Shown here piece by piece: positions 18,193 to 26,193 of a stretch of DNA of 64,000 nt. Source of the DNA: Caryophanales bacterium UBA743 (GTDB taxonomy: Bacteria; Bacillota_I; Bacilli_A; RFN20; CAG-826); contig DBKT01000002.1 in NCBI GenBank assembly GCA_002297365.1, positions 1-64,000 of the forward strand, read 5' to 3'. The notes under the pieces are model-generated. The model worked only from the letters and a program-made list of their open reading frames with translations, searched no databases and was not told the DNA's origin. Position 1 is the first letter of the stretch, and the number at the start of each line of letters is the position of its first letter. Position numbers and translations under genes: made by a program.

Positions 18193-18221
18193 ATTTTAAT
18201 ACAAAGAAGAAGACTTGTTAC
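18193..18221 (-). promoter_or_regulatory. Candidate promoter of the pheST T-box
   Basis: Minus strand GTAACA (18221-18216), 17 bp, TAAAAT (18198-18193). The -35 overlaps the 3' end of the SpoU methyltransferase gene. Confidence 0.5.
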
Positions 18222-18943
18222 TTCTTTTTGAGCTCATAGAGAAGAATTCCTGCGGCAACCCCCACATTTAAGGAGTCGATGCCCTCCATTTCGATGCGAA
18301 CTTTTTTATCGGATAGAGAGAGAATCCTAGGATTCACGCCCTTCCCTTCGTTTCCAAGAACGAGGACATAAGGCTTTTCGATGCTTAGTTCTTTTAAGGG
18401 GAAAGAGGATTTTAAATCCGTGGCGAGAATCTTGTAGCCTTTTTCTTTCAAGGAAAGGATGTCTTCTTCAGGCACTGAATTCCCTTCTTTGATATTGAGT
18501 TTGAAAATCGCTCCTTGCGAAGAAGATAAGGTTTTAGGGGAATAGGCGCTTGCGCAACCTTTTGAAAGAAAAACGTCTCGGTATCCAAAAGCAAGGCAAG
18601 TTCTTAAGATTGTGCCAACATTTCCGGGATCTTGAAGCTCGTCTAGATAGACAATGGCTTCGGAAAAAGGCCTTTCCTCTCTTTTTTTCTCACATAAAGC
18701 AACGATTCCTTCGGGAGTTTTAGAAAAAGATAGACGCTTGATGATCGTTTCGTTCGTGAGATAGAACTCGATATTCTTGTGAGGATATTCCTTCAAGGAA
18801 AAAATCCGAACGGCTGAAGCCTTCTCCACCGCCATTTCCACCATATGAAAACCTTCCACGAGGAAAAAGTCGCCTTTTCCATCTCGGCAAGAGAGGGCTT
18901 CTTTTATTTTCTTGTTATCTTTGGAAGAGAGAAATTCACTCAT
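18218..18943 (-). CDS. SpoU/TrmH-family RNA 2'-O-methyltransferase
   Basis: A 241-residue SPOUT enzyme that 2'-O-methylates a ribose in rRNA or tRNA. The three SpoU motifs are clear: DELQDPGNVGTILRTCLAFG (motif 1, about residues 100-119), VLVLGNEGKGV (motif 2), and IDSLNVGVAAGILLYEL (motif 3). A small N-terminal substrate-binding domain precedes them. Closest in type to the RlmB/TsnR group, but the exact nucleotide cannot be told. The start overlaps the ygjP stop by 4 bp (ATGA). Confidence 0.9.
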   Translation of the reverse strand: MSEFLSSKDNKKIKEALSCRDGKGDFFLVEGFHMVEMAVEKASAVRIFSLKEYPHKNIEFYLTNETIIKRLSFSKTPEGIVALCEKKREERPFSEAIVYLDELQDPGNVGTILRTCLAFGYRDVFLSKGCASAYSPKTLSSSQGAIFKLNIKEGNSVPEEDILSLKEKGYKILATDLKSSFPLKELSIEKPYVLVLGNEGKGVNPRILSLSDKKVRIEMEGIDSLNVGVAAGILLYELKKK

Positions 18944-19569
18944 TTATATTGCCCTTTCGTTAGCTTTTTGCGATAGAAATAATAATCGGGTGAGTAAGCA
19001 AGAACAATCTTATAGAAATTTTGGCTGTGATTATGGACGCGATCGTGGGCGAGTTCATGAATGACGACGCTTTCGATGATTTCCTTGCTGTAATGAACTA
19101 AGTTTAAAGCAAAGGTTAAAGATAGGGTGCGTTGGCTATTTACGCCCCACCTTGTTTTCATTTGACGAACGCGGATGCGGTAAGGTGAAATAATCCCCAT
19201 TTTTTCTTTGTTTTCCGCAACGTTTCCCTCAAGAAAAGAAAGAAGGGCTTTTTTGAGAAACGCCTCCCGTTTCTCTTCCTTCCAAGCAGAAAAAGAAGGG
19301 ATCTCGCATTTTTCTCCAAACAGATAGACAAAATCCCCTTCAACCGGGTTTGGCGCGATTCTCGCTTTCCCTCTTTCAACGAGTTTTTTCGCATTCTTCT
19401 TTACAAAATCAAAGATCTCATCCTTTTTGATATATACGGGGACGTTGCAAGTGAAGTCTTTGCTCTCGGGATTGTAACGGAGGCCCATGCTTCTTCTTTT
19501 TCGATAATTGACGGTTACAGAATAGGTTTCCGCATCGATTTGAATTTGCCAAAGCTCTTTTTTCATCAT
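18940..19569 (-). CDS. YgjP/DUF45-like zinc metalloprotease
   Basis: A 209-residue protein with the metal-binding helix VVIHELAHDRVHNHSQNFY, i.e. HExxH followed by H-x-x-x-F/W as in the YgjP (M48-like, DUF45) family. RQMKTRWGVNSQRTLSLTFAL upstream of it is the other family hallmark. Probably a cytoplasmic metal hydrolase of unknown substrate. The -10 box TATAAT ends 6 nt before the ATG with no Shine-Dalgarno. It is coupled to the downstream methyltransferase gene and divergent from the DUF523 gene. Confidence 0.85.
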   Translation of the reverse strand: MMKKELWQIQIDAETYSVTVNYRKRRSMGLRYNPESKDFTCNVPVYIKKDEIFDFVKKNAKKLVERGKARIAPNPVEGDFVYLFGEKCEIPSFSAWKEEKREAFLKKALLSFLEGNVAENKEKMGIISPYRIRVRQMKTRWGVNSQRTLSLTFALNLVHYSKEIIESVVIHELAHDRVHNHSQNFYKIVLAYSPDYYFYRKKLTKGQYK

Positions 19570-19575
19570 CTTATT

Positions 19576-19581
19576 ATTATA
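19576..19581 (-). promoter_or_regulatory. -10 box of ygjP (leaderless arrangement)
   Basis: Minus strand TATAAT ends exactly 6 nt before the ATG at 19569. No Shine-Dalgarno is present. Confidence 0.65.
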
Positions 19582-19598
19582 GGAAACCTACGAACTCT

Positions 19599-19627
19599 TT
19601 GACTAGTAAAAGGAAAGGAAATAGAGT
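19599..19627 (+). promoter_or_regulatory. Promoter of the DUF523 gene
   Basis: TTGACT (19599-19604), 17 bp, TAGAGT (19622-19627). The predicted leader is under 10 nt and has no Shine-Dalgarno. Confidence 0.55.
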
Positions 19628-19642
19628 AAACTTCCTTAACGT

Positions 19643-20587
19643 ATGGAAAAGATATTGATTAGTGCCTGCTTAGTTGGTGAAAATACCCGTTATGACGGAA
19701 AGAATAATTACCTTCCGATCGTTGAGAAATTGAAAGAAAAATATGAATTGATTCCTTTTTGCCCTGAAGTCATGGGCGGATTGGGCATCCCTCGCGAAGC
19801 TTGCGAAATTCAAGGGCCAGACGTTAAAACGAAAGAAGGCGTCAGCAAAGTAAAAGAATATAACCTTGGCGCAAAGAAAGCCTTGGAAGCGTGTCGTCTT
19901 TTTGGCATCCGCATTGCTGTTTTAGCGGAAAGCTCCCCTTCTTGCGGGGTAAGAAATATCTATGACGGGCACTTCAATCAAACCAAGATCCCAGGAAAAG
20001 GAATCACGACAAGGCTTTTGGAGGAAAATGGCATTGCTTGCTATTCTTCTTTAGATGATCTCTCCTTCTTGTTCACCGACCCTGAAAAGAAAGAAAAAGA
20101 ATATGTCTCTTACGAAGAAAGGGATTACCAGCTCCGTCATCCAATCAAAAAGAGAAAATTCGGCGATAGAAAGCCTCGTTTTGTGAAGAAAGATGAGGAA
20201 AAACCTGCCGAAGGGACTCCTTCAAACACAGAAGGAGAAAAGAAGGAATTCCCTAAAAAAGAGGGATTCCGCAAAGGTTTCCATAAATCTCGTTTTGGCG
20301 GTAAATCTTTCTCCCGAGGTTCTAGAAAAGAAGGTTCCTTCCATTCGGATAACAAGAAACGTTATGAGCATCATGAGCGAAGCGAAGAAGGCAAAGAGAG
20401 AAAGCCGTATTTCAAGAAAAACGATAATTTCCATGATCATAAAGACGGGAAGAGCTTCTCCAAAAAAAGATCTTTCTCTGAGAAGGGAGGGAAACGCTCT
20501 TCTTACGGAAAGAAAGATTTCCATAGAGGGGGGAAATCCTTCTCCAAGGGAAAAAGCTTCCACAAAGACAGCAAAAAGCCAGAATAA
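19643..20587 (+). CDS. DUF523 (TudS-like) protein with basic low-complexity tail
   Basis: Residues 1-145 form a DUF523 domain. Three cysteines stand in family positions: ISACLVG (about residue 9), IPFCPEV (about 40) and SSPSCGVR (about 100), the set that holds a [4Fe-4S] cluster in the thiouracil desulfurase TudS. Residues about 155-314 are disordered, rich in Lys, Arg, Ser, Gly, Phe and His, with repeats such as GKSFSRGSRK, KKDFHRGGKSFSKGKSF and RKGFHKSRFGGKSF. This resembles the RNA-binding tails of DEAD-box helicases. DUF523 proteins usually stop at about 150 residues or carry DUF1722. A tRNA-thionucleoside target is inference, supported by thiI in the same genome. Confidence 0.85.
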   Translation: MEKILISACLVGENTRYDGKNNYLPIVEKLKEKYELIPFCPEVMGGLGIPREACEIQGPDVKTKEGVSKVKEYNLGAKKALEACRLFGIRIAVLAESSPSCGVRNIYDGHFNQTKIPGKGITTRLLEENGIACYSSLDDLSFLFTDPEKKEKEYVSYEERDYQLRHPIKKRKFGDRKPRFVKKDEEKPAEGTPSNTEGEKKEFPKKEGFRKGFHKSRFGGKSFSRGSRKEGSFHSDNKKRYEHHERSEEGKERKPYFKKNDNFHDHKDGKSFSKKRSFSEKGGKRSSYGKKDFHRGGKSFSKGKSFHKDSKKPE

Positions 20588-20605
20588 AACTGGCTTTTTC
20601 TTTTT
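20573..20605 (+). terminator. Terminator after the DUF523 gene
   Basis: AAAGCCAG-AATAAAA-CTGGCTTT followed by TTCTTTTT; the stem includes the stop codon. The upstream A-run could also make it work on the minus strand. Confidence 0.85.
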
Positions 20606-20647
20606 AGATTCTACCATCCCTCTCTTTATCGTTAGGCTTTTGCTCGT

Positions 20648-20673
20648 TAAAAAAGCCACCATTGCTGGAGGCT
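20648..20673 (-). terminator. Terminator after the sugar ABC ATPase gene
   Basis: Minus strand AGCC-T-CCA-GCAA-TGG-T-GGCT with one internal mismatch, then TTTTTT. Confidence 0.7.
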
Positions 20674-20695
20674 ATTTCAATGCCGGGAGATCTAT

Positions 20696-21937
20696 CTAAT
20701 AGATGCGTTTCCCGCTTTCGATATCGAAGAGATGGATTTTAGACATATCGATCAAAATCTTGATGTCATCGCCAATCTTGATTTCATTGGTGAGAGGAAT
20801 CTTAGCGACTAAATCAATCCCGCCAAAATCCGTATGGACATAATATTCATGCCCCAGCAATTCAGCGACAGCAACCTTGATATCCATCGCCTTTCCGCCA
20901 TATTTAAGAACATGTTCCTGATCGCCTTGGTGAATATCTTCTGGGCGGATGCCAAAGGTGATATCTCTCTCCTCATCATTGCCATAGAAGGATTCGATTC
21001 CTGCTTTGCACTCCTTTGGAAGAGTGAGGAGCTGGCCGCTCGAAAGGCTGATTTTCCCTTTTGCATAATGAGCCGTCATCAAATTCATGGCCGGAGAGCC
21101 GATAAAGGAAGCGACGAAGACGTTTGCCGGTTTATTGTAGATTTCAATCGGCGTGCCGATTTGCTGAATATGCCCTAATTTCATCACGACGATACGGGAG
21201 GCCATGGTCATGGCTTCGGTTTGGTCGTGGGTGACATAAATGGTCGTCGCATTTAGGGACTCGTGAAGCTTGATGATTTCCGATCTCATCTGAACGCGGA
21301 GCTTGGCATCTAAATTGGAAAGAGGCTCGTCCATTAAAAAGACCTTGGCGTTCCTGACGATGGCTCTCCCTAAAGCGACGCGTTGCCTTTGTCCGCCTGA
21401 GAGAGCTTTAGGCTTACGGTCGAGATATTCTTCAATCTGAAGAATTTTGGCCGCATGATGGACTCTTTCATCGATTTCTTCTTTAGGGAGGTGACGAATC
21501 TTAAGCCCGAAAGCCATATTTTCGTAAACCGTCATATGCGGATATAAGGCGTAGGATTGGAAAACCATGGCGATGTCTCTGTCTTTCGGAGATTTGTCAT
21601 TGGAATATTCCCCGTCTATATAAAGTTCCCCGTTGGTGATATCCTCAAGCCCCGCGACCATACGCAAAGTTGTCGATTTTCCGCACCCTGATGGGCCAAC
21701 GAACACGATGAATTCGTGTTTGGCGATATCCAGATTGAAATCAAAGACAGCCTGAACGCCATTATCATAGATTTTATCGATATGGCGGAGAGAAACGTAA
21801 GCGTTCGGATCCCATTTCTCTGTCGGAATAAGCGCCTCGATTTCCTTCGCCCTTTCCTCGATTTCCTGTTTGGTTACGGTTGTCAAACCATTCGGCTTTG
21901 TTTCTTTTTCGTCTTTCCTTTTGAATAATTTTTTCAT
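20696..21937 (-). CDS. MsmK/UgpC-type sugar ABC transporter ATPase
   Basis: Energises ABC sugar importers at the membrane. It has Walker A ([10 protein letters not shown]), Q-loop, signature LSGGQRQR, Walker B ([12 protein letters not shown]), the switch His, and a C-terminal TOBE/regulatory domain (about residues 290-413; FGIRPEDI), which marks the MalK/MsmK/UgpC subfamily. The ABC domain starts only at about residue 47. The preceding segment is a charged extension not found in MalK, where the protein normally begins at the [22 protein letters not shown] strand. No permease or binding-protein gene is adjacent, so this may be a shared ATPase like MsmK. The Shine-Dalgarno is weak. Confidence 0.9.
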   Translation of the reverse strand: MKKLFKRKDEKETKPNGLTTVTKQEIEERAKEIEALIPTEKWDPNAYVSLRHIDKIYDNGVQAVFDFNLDIAKHEFIVFVGPSGCGKSTTLRMVAGLEDITNGELYIDGEYSNDKSPKDRDIAMVFQSYALYPHMTVYENMAFGLKIRHLPKEEIDERVHHAAKILQIEEYLDRKPKALSGGQRQRVALGRAIVRNAKVFLMDEPLSNLDAKLRVQMRSEIIKLHESLNATTIYVTHDQTEAMTMASRIVVMKLGHIQQIGTPIEIYNKPANVFVASFIGSPAMNLMTAHYAKGKISLSSGQLLTLPKECKAGIESFYGNDEERDITFGIRPEDIHQGDQEHVLKYGGKAMDIKVAVAELLGHEYYVHTDFGGIDLVAKIPLTNEIKIGDDIKILIDMSKIHLFDIESGKRIY

Positions 21938-21980
21938 TTTCGTCGCACCACAATTTGCTTATGGCCCTCGCTTTGAGAAT

Positions 21981-22024
21981 ATTATAAGAAAGGGCTTTCA
22001 ATTTATCTTGTGCAGAGTGCACAA
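21981..22024 (-). promoter_or_regulatory. Promoter and palindromic operator of the sugar ABC ATPase gene
   Basis: A perfect inverted repeat, TTGTGCA-GAG-TGCACAA, spans 22008-22024. On the minus strand it ends 21 bp before the -10 box TATAAT (21986-21981), next to a poor -35. Its position suggests an activator site or a roadblock operator. The cognate regulator is unknown. Confidence 0.55.
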
Positions 22025-22030
22025 ATCGAC

Positions 22031-22600
22031 TTATCGCTTGTTCGTAAATTGGAAATAAAGCTCTAAAAGCAAGGCATTATGGTAAGAACGAATATCCAAA
22101 GAGGTTTTTTCGATGAAGGAGTTCAAACGATAATTAAACGTGTTTCGATGAATGAAAAGCGTTTCGGCGGTAAGAGAGGCGTTCAGCCCGCAGCGAAGGA
22201 AAGTCCCTGCTGTCAAAAGAAGATCCTGAGGGACGCTCTTGAATTCGTTCGCAAGCAAAGGAATCGAAGAATAATCGCCAAAAGAAAGCTCCTTTAAGAG
22301 CATATCGGTGAGGAAAAGGCACTGATTTGGGAAATAGGAGATCGATTCTTGAAGCATTTTTTCCTCAAATTGCCCCAAGGAATGGGAAACCACGACCGTA
22401 AGGTTCACATTCAGATCATCATGAATGTTAAATAGGACTTGCTGCAGGGTGCTTGATAGTTTTTCGTTCGCAAGAAAATACCCTTTTCGATCATTGAAAT
22501 AATGAAAATCCAGTTTTTCTTCGCTGACGGAAGAAATCGCTTCTTCGAAAAAAGGTCGTTTCAATGGAGTGCTTGCTAAAAAGAGATAATACTGATTCAT
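22031..22600 (-). CDS. Short PucR/CdaR-type HTH regulator
   Basis: A 189-residue protein. Its C-terminus (about residues 130-185) matches the PucR/CdaR HTH: RCGLNASLTAETLFIHRNTFNYRLNSF, then a second helix block ending in LLLELYF. The N-terminal 125 residues are not recognisable and are much shorter than the GAF/GGDEF-like sensors of full PucR proteins. The start overlaps the stop of the GH13 gene by 4 bp (ATGA). A role in regulating alpha-glucoside use is inferred from context only. Confidence 0.72.
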   Translation of the reverse strand: MNQYYLFLASTPLKRPFFEEAISSVSEEKLDFHYFNDRKGYFLANEKLSSTLQQVLFNIHDDLNVNLTVVVSHSLGQFEEKMLQESISYFPNQCLFLTDMLLKELSFGDYSSIPLLANEFKSVPQDLLLTAGTFLRCGLNASLTAETLFIHRNTFNYRLNSFIEKTSLDIRSYHNALLLELYFQFTNKR

Positions 22601-24303
22601 TTGACAATTAGGAGATAGGTTTCAAAAGGACGTAGATGGAAAACGTGATCCTCTAAAATCACATCGCCATAGTTATGGAGCTTGATATCTAGAATCTCGA
22701 AATAGAAAGAGAAATAGACTTCGTAATCTCTCATGTTGGAGATGACAAGCAATTTAATGGCCCCATCATGAAGATAAGAAAAGACGTCAGGATGATTTGG
22801 GTCGATGATTTTCAATGGGGAATGGAGCACGCTTTGGCTCACAAGAGCGCTTTTTCGATAAGAAATCGCATATTGATAGAAATTCAAAATGGAATAAGGG
22901 TCTTCCATTTCCGAAAGGATGTTGACCCCTTCTTTATAATTAGGATTAAGAGGGAAATAAGGCCTTGCATCAGAAAAACCGGCATATTCTTTATTTTCCC
23001 ATTGCATAATACTTCTGGATGAAAGACGGGAGGAACGATTCAAATAACGAAGGATTTTCTCATCGCTTATGTCTTCTTTTCGCCAAGAGGAGACCTCGCT
23101 TATCGTTGGCTCATCCAAATAGAAATCCTCGATATGCTCAAAATGAAGGTTGGACATTCCGATTTCATCGCCATATTGGATAAACGGGGTTCCGTATAGG
23201 AAAAGAGAGGTAACAAAGAGCATTTTAGCGGATTCATCCCGATATTTCGTGGAACCATATTGGCTAAGAAGGCGAGGGCCGTCGTGGTTTTCCCAATAGA
23301 TAGGCAAATAGGCGTTATCGTGGAGAGGGCTGTACCAGCGCATGAAATTCCTTTTCAAAGAAATGACGTCGGTTTTGATTTCTTCGTCGGCCTTGTCGAA
23401 GGATTCATAGGAACCGTTGTCATTCACCGTATCGAAATTGAACAGCATATCGAGGGGCCCGTCTTTTTTATTCACGAGAGAAAGAGCCTCTTCAGGTTGA
23501 AGACAGCCACCGGATTCGCCGATAAGAAGAAGCTCGCCATCCCCTTTAACGGCATCGGAAAATTCTTTTAAATAAGAGAGAAGCTCAGGACGGTTGCTGA
23601 ATTTGGAGAAATCAAGGGCAATTCCGTTTGTCATAGGAAGAGAAGAATCCTCAAAAGACAAGTCCTTTGCGAGGTGGGAACAGGCATCCAGACGAAAACC
23701 ATCGATTCCTAAATCGCGATAGAAACAGGCAATTTGCATCATTTCTTTCCTTACTTCCGGATTATCCCAACGAAGATCAGGCTGCTCTTTCCCGAAAATA
23801 TGCAGATAAAATGTAGAGCTTTCCCCCACTCTTTCCCATGCGCTCTCCCCAAAGAAAGAACCCCAGTTATTAGGAGGGAGAAGTTTGCCATTTTCTTCCT
23901 TGCCTTCCAAAAAGTAATAGAAACCTCTTTCTTTTGAGAAAGGGTCCGTCAACGCTTTTTGAAACCAAGGATGTTCTTTCGAGGTGTGATTAAAAGGGAG
24001 GTCGATGATTAAACGGATCTCTCTGACATGGGCTTCGTGAATAAGTTCTTTCAAATCTTCCATATTTCCGAAGTGAGGGTTTATTTTGTAGTAGTTTGAA
24101 ACATCATACCCACCATCATGAAAAGGAGATTCGAAAAGAGGACAAATATAAAGAAGGTTGATCCCTAGTTCTTTCAAATAATCCAAACGCGAAATGATTC
24201 CCCTTATATCACCATAGCCATCCGAATTGGAATCTTGATAGGAAATGGGGTAAATCATATAACCGATTGACTTTTCCCACCAATCATTGAAATGTTTGCT
24301 CAT
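22597..24303 (-). CDS. GH13 alpha-glucosidase (oligo-1,6-glucosidase-like)
   Basis: Intracellular hydrolase of short alpha-glucans (568 residues, no signal peptide). The (beta/alpha)8 barrel motifs are all present: IDLPFNHTSKEHPWF (region I), GFRLDACSH with the nucleophile Asp (region II), LLIGESGG with the acid Glu (region III), and YWENHDGPRL (region IV). The N-terminus WWEKSIGYMIYPISYQDSNSDG matches the GH13 oligo-1,6-glucosidase / trehalose-6-phosphate hydrolase group. Substrate is not decided by sequence. I start at 24303, not at an ATG at 24351, because TATAAT ends 6 nt before 24303. Coupled downstream to the PucR-type gene. Confidence 0.92.
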   Translation of the reverse strand: MSKHFNDWWEKSIGYMIYPISYQDSNSDGYGDIRGIISRLDYLKELGINLLYICPLFESPFHDGGYDVSNYYKINPHFGNMEDLKELIHEAHVREIRLIIDLPFNHTSKEHPWFQKALTDPFSKERGFYYFLEGKEENGKLLPPNNWGSFFGESAWERVGESSTFYLHIFGKEQPDLRWDNPEVRKEMMQIACFYRDLGIDGFRLDACSHLAKDLSFEDSSLPMTNGIALDFSKFSNRPELLSYLKEFSDAVKGDGELLLIGESGGCLQPEEALSLVNKKDGPLDMLFNFDTVNDNGSYESFDKADEEIKTDVISLKRNFMRWYSPLHDNAYLPIYWENHDGPRLLSQYGSTKYRDESAKMLFVTSLFLYGTPFIQYGDEIGMSNLHFEHIEDFYLDEPTISEVSSWRKEDISDEKILRYLNRSSRLSSRSIMQWENKEYAGFSDARPYFPLNPNYKEGVNILSEMEDPYSILNFYQYAISYRKSALVSQSVLHSPLKIIDPNHPDVFSYLHDGAIKLLVISNMRDYEVYFSFYFEILDIKLHNYGDVILEDHVFHLRPFETYLLIVK

Positions 24304-24309
24304 AATTTC

Positions 24310-24315
24310 ATTATA
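24310..24315 (-). promoter_or_regulatory. -10 box of the GH13 gene (leaderless arrangement)
   Basis: Minus strand TATAAT, 6 nt before the ATG at 24303; ATGAAA lies 17 bp upstream as a possible -35. No Shine-Dalgarno. Confidence 0.65.
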
Positions 24316-24317
24316 CA

Positions 24318-24345
24318 TTGACTTTCCCTGCATTTCATATATATC
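24318..24345 (+). promoter_or_regulatory. Promoter of the ABC exporter operon
   Basis: TTGACT (24318-24323), 16 bp, TATATC (24340-24345). Overlaps the divergent GH13 promoter region. Confidence 0.5.
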
Positions 24346-24387
24346 TATCATAGGCTTTTGCCCATCTTATTAAGGTACACCGTCATC

Positions 24388-26193
24388 ATGAAAAATTTCT
24401 TGAAACTTTCCCATCATTTGCTGAAAGGGATGCATCCTCTTTTTTACTTTCAGATCTTTTTGCAAACTCTTGTGGGTTTCTTTTCGGTCATGCAAACGTT
24501 TTTGATTAAAGTTCTGGTTGATACGGTAGAAGGCTTAGACAAATTAAACGAAGCCGCATCCGTGGAAAAAGCCGTGATTTATTTAATCACCGGCGGAAGA
24601 GGGAACCTCTATCTTTACGAAAATGGCAGATATTTGTTGCCAACAGCCATTATCGTTGTTGCCTCTGCTTACGTTTTATCGATGTTTTTGCGTATGTGGA
24701 TGAGAGCTTTATTCTCTGCCCGTTTCAACGCCCATTGCCAAAAAGAAATCTTCTATCACATCGAAAGGCTTCCTTATGCCGAATACAAAAAAAGCAAGGA
24801 AGGCGACCTTTTGCAAACGGCGACGAGGGATTTAAAGGTTTACCGTGAATTCATGTCCAATGGAATGAGCAGCATCACTTGGGCGTTATGGATGGTCCTT
24901 TTCTGCTTCAGCATCTTGCTTTCCATTTCTTGGAAGATGACTTTGGTCAGCGTTTCTTTGTTCCCGATCCTTTTCCTCTATTCGATGTTATTGACTGGAC
25001 GGGTGAGGAAGCTTTATCGTTTGGCCGACGATTCCGAAGCAAAACTCACCGATAAAGCCTCGGAGAATCTTGCTTCGGTGCGCATTGTCAAAGCTTTCAA
25101 CAATGAGCTTTATGAAATCTCTTCTTTCGATGAAATCTTAAAGGATTATCGCGAAAAATTCTTATCCTGGAAGAAATTCAACGCTTTCTTTTTCTCAAGT
25201 TCCGACGTTTTCATCTTTGCTTCGAAAGTTTTATCCCTTTTATGGGGGATTTATCTGGTCTATGCCGGGGAAATAAACTCTGGAACCTTAGTTATCACCC
25301 TTCTTTACGTAAACATGATGGTTTGGCCAGTCCGCGATGCCGCTCAAACTTTATCCAATATCGGTCAAATCTATGCTTCAGCGGACCGCATTCAAATCCT
25401 TTTAGCGAAGCCTTTAGAGGATCTGGAAACGGGTGAATGCCCTCAAATTAAAGGAAATATCGAATTCAAAGACGTTTCTTTCGCCTATCCTGATGGCGAA
25501 GGAGACATGATTGAAGGCGTCTCTTTCTCCGTAAAGGCCGGAGAAACCGTGGCGCTTATGGGAAAAACCGGCGCAGGCAAATCCACTTTGGTTCTTCTTT
25601 TGACGAGATTATACGATTATGATTCGGGCTCTATCAAAATCGATGGAGTCGAATTAAAGAATATTCGAAAAAGCTATTTAAGAAAGAAGGTCGTCCCTGT
25701 TTTGCAAGATCCTTTCTTGTTCTCCCGCTCTATTGAGGAAAACATCAAGATCGCCTCTCCTTTATCGAGTGAGAACGAAATGAGATTTGCCTCGAAGAAC
25801 GCCGATATCGATCGCACCATCCTCTCTTTTAAAGATGGCTATCAAACCTTGGTTGGGGAAAAAGGCGTCACGCTTTCAGGTGGGCAAAAGCAAAGAGTTG
25901 CCATCGCCCGGACCCTTTTGACAAAAGCCCCTATTTTGATTTTCGACGATTCCCTAAGCGCCGTAGACACCAAAACGGATTTGGAGATTCGCCGAAGGCT
26001 AAAAGAAAACGTCAAAGATTCCACCACTTTCCTCATTACGCATCGCATCGCTTCAGCGAAAACGGCAGATAAAATCATCGTTTTGGATGATGGCAGAATC
26101 GAAGAAATGGGAACGCACGAAGAATTAATGAAGAAAGCAGGCCTATATCAAAGGCTGGCTGAAATTCAAGAAAGGATGGAGGTTTCAAAATGA
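24388..26193 (+). CDS. Heterodimeric ABC exporter subunit A (degenerate Walker B)
   Basis: A 601-residue half-transporter: six transmembrane helices (about 1-330), then an ABC domain with Walker A (GKTGAGKST), signature LSGGQKQR, and Walker B ending LIFDDSLSAVD. The catalytic Glu after Walker B is Asp, as in the BmrC/TM287-type subunit that carries the non-hydrolysing site. A soluble loop of about 30 residues (EGLDKLNEAASVEK...YENGRY) between TM1 and TM2 is larger than usual. I start at the ATG at 24388; the preceding in-frame TTG is unlikely. Its stop overlaps the partner start. Substrate (drug, lipid or peptide) cannot be told. Confidence 0.9.
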   Translation: MKNFLKLSHHLLKGMHPLFYFQIFLQTLVGFFSVMQTFLIKVLVDTVEGLDKLNEAASVEKAVIYLITGGRGNLYLYENGRYLLPTAIIVVASAYVLSMFLRMWMRALFSARFNAHCQKEIFYHIERLPYAEYKKSKEGDLLQTATRDLKVYREFMSNGMSSITWALWMVLFCFSILLSISWKMTLVSVSLFPILFLYSMLLTGRVRKLYRLADDSEAKLTDKASENLASVRIVKAFNNELYEISSFDEILKDYREKFLSWKKFNAFFFSSSDVFIFASKVLSLLWGIYLVYAGEINSGTLVITLLYVNMMVWPVRDAAQTLSNIGQIYASADRIQILLAKPLEDLETGECPQIKGNIEFKDVSFAYPDGEGDMIEGVSFSVKAGETVALMGKTGAGKSTLVLLLTRLYDYDSGSIKIDGVELKNIRKSYLRKKVVPVLQDPFLFSRSIEENIKIASPLSSENEMRFASKNADIDRTILSFKDGYQTLVGEKGVTLSGGQKQRVAIARTLLTKAPILIFDDSLSAVDTKTDLEIRRRLKENVKDSTTFLITHRIASAKTADKIIVLDDGRIEEMGTHEELMKKAGLYQRLAEIQERMEVSK

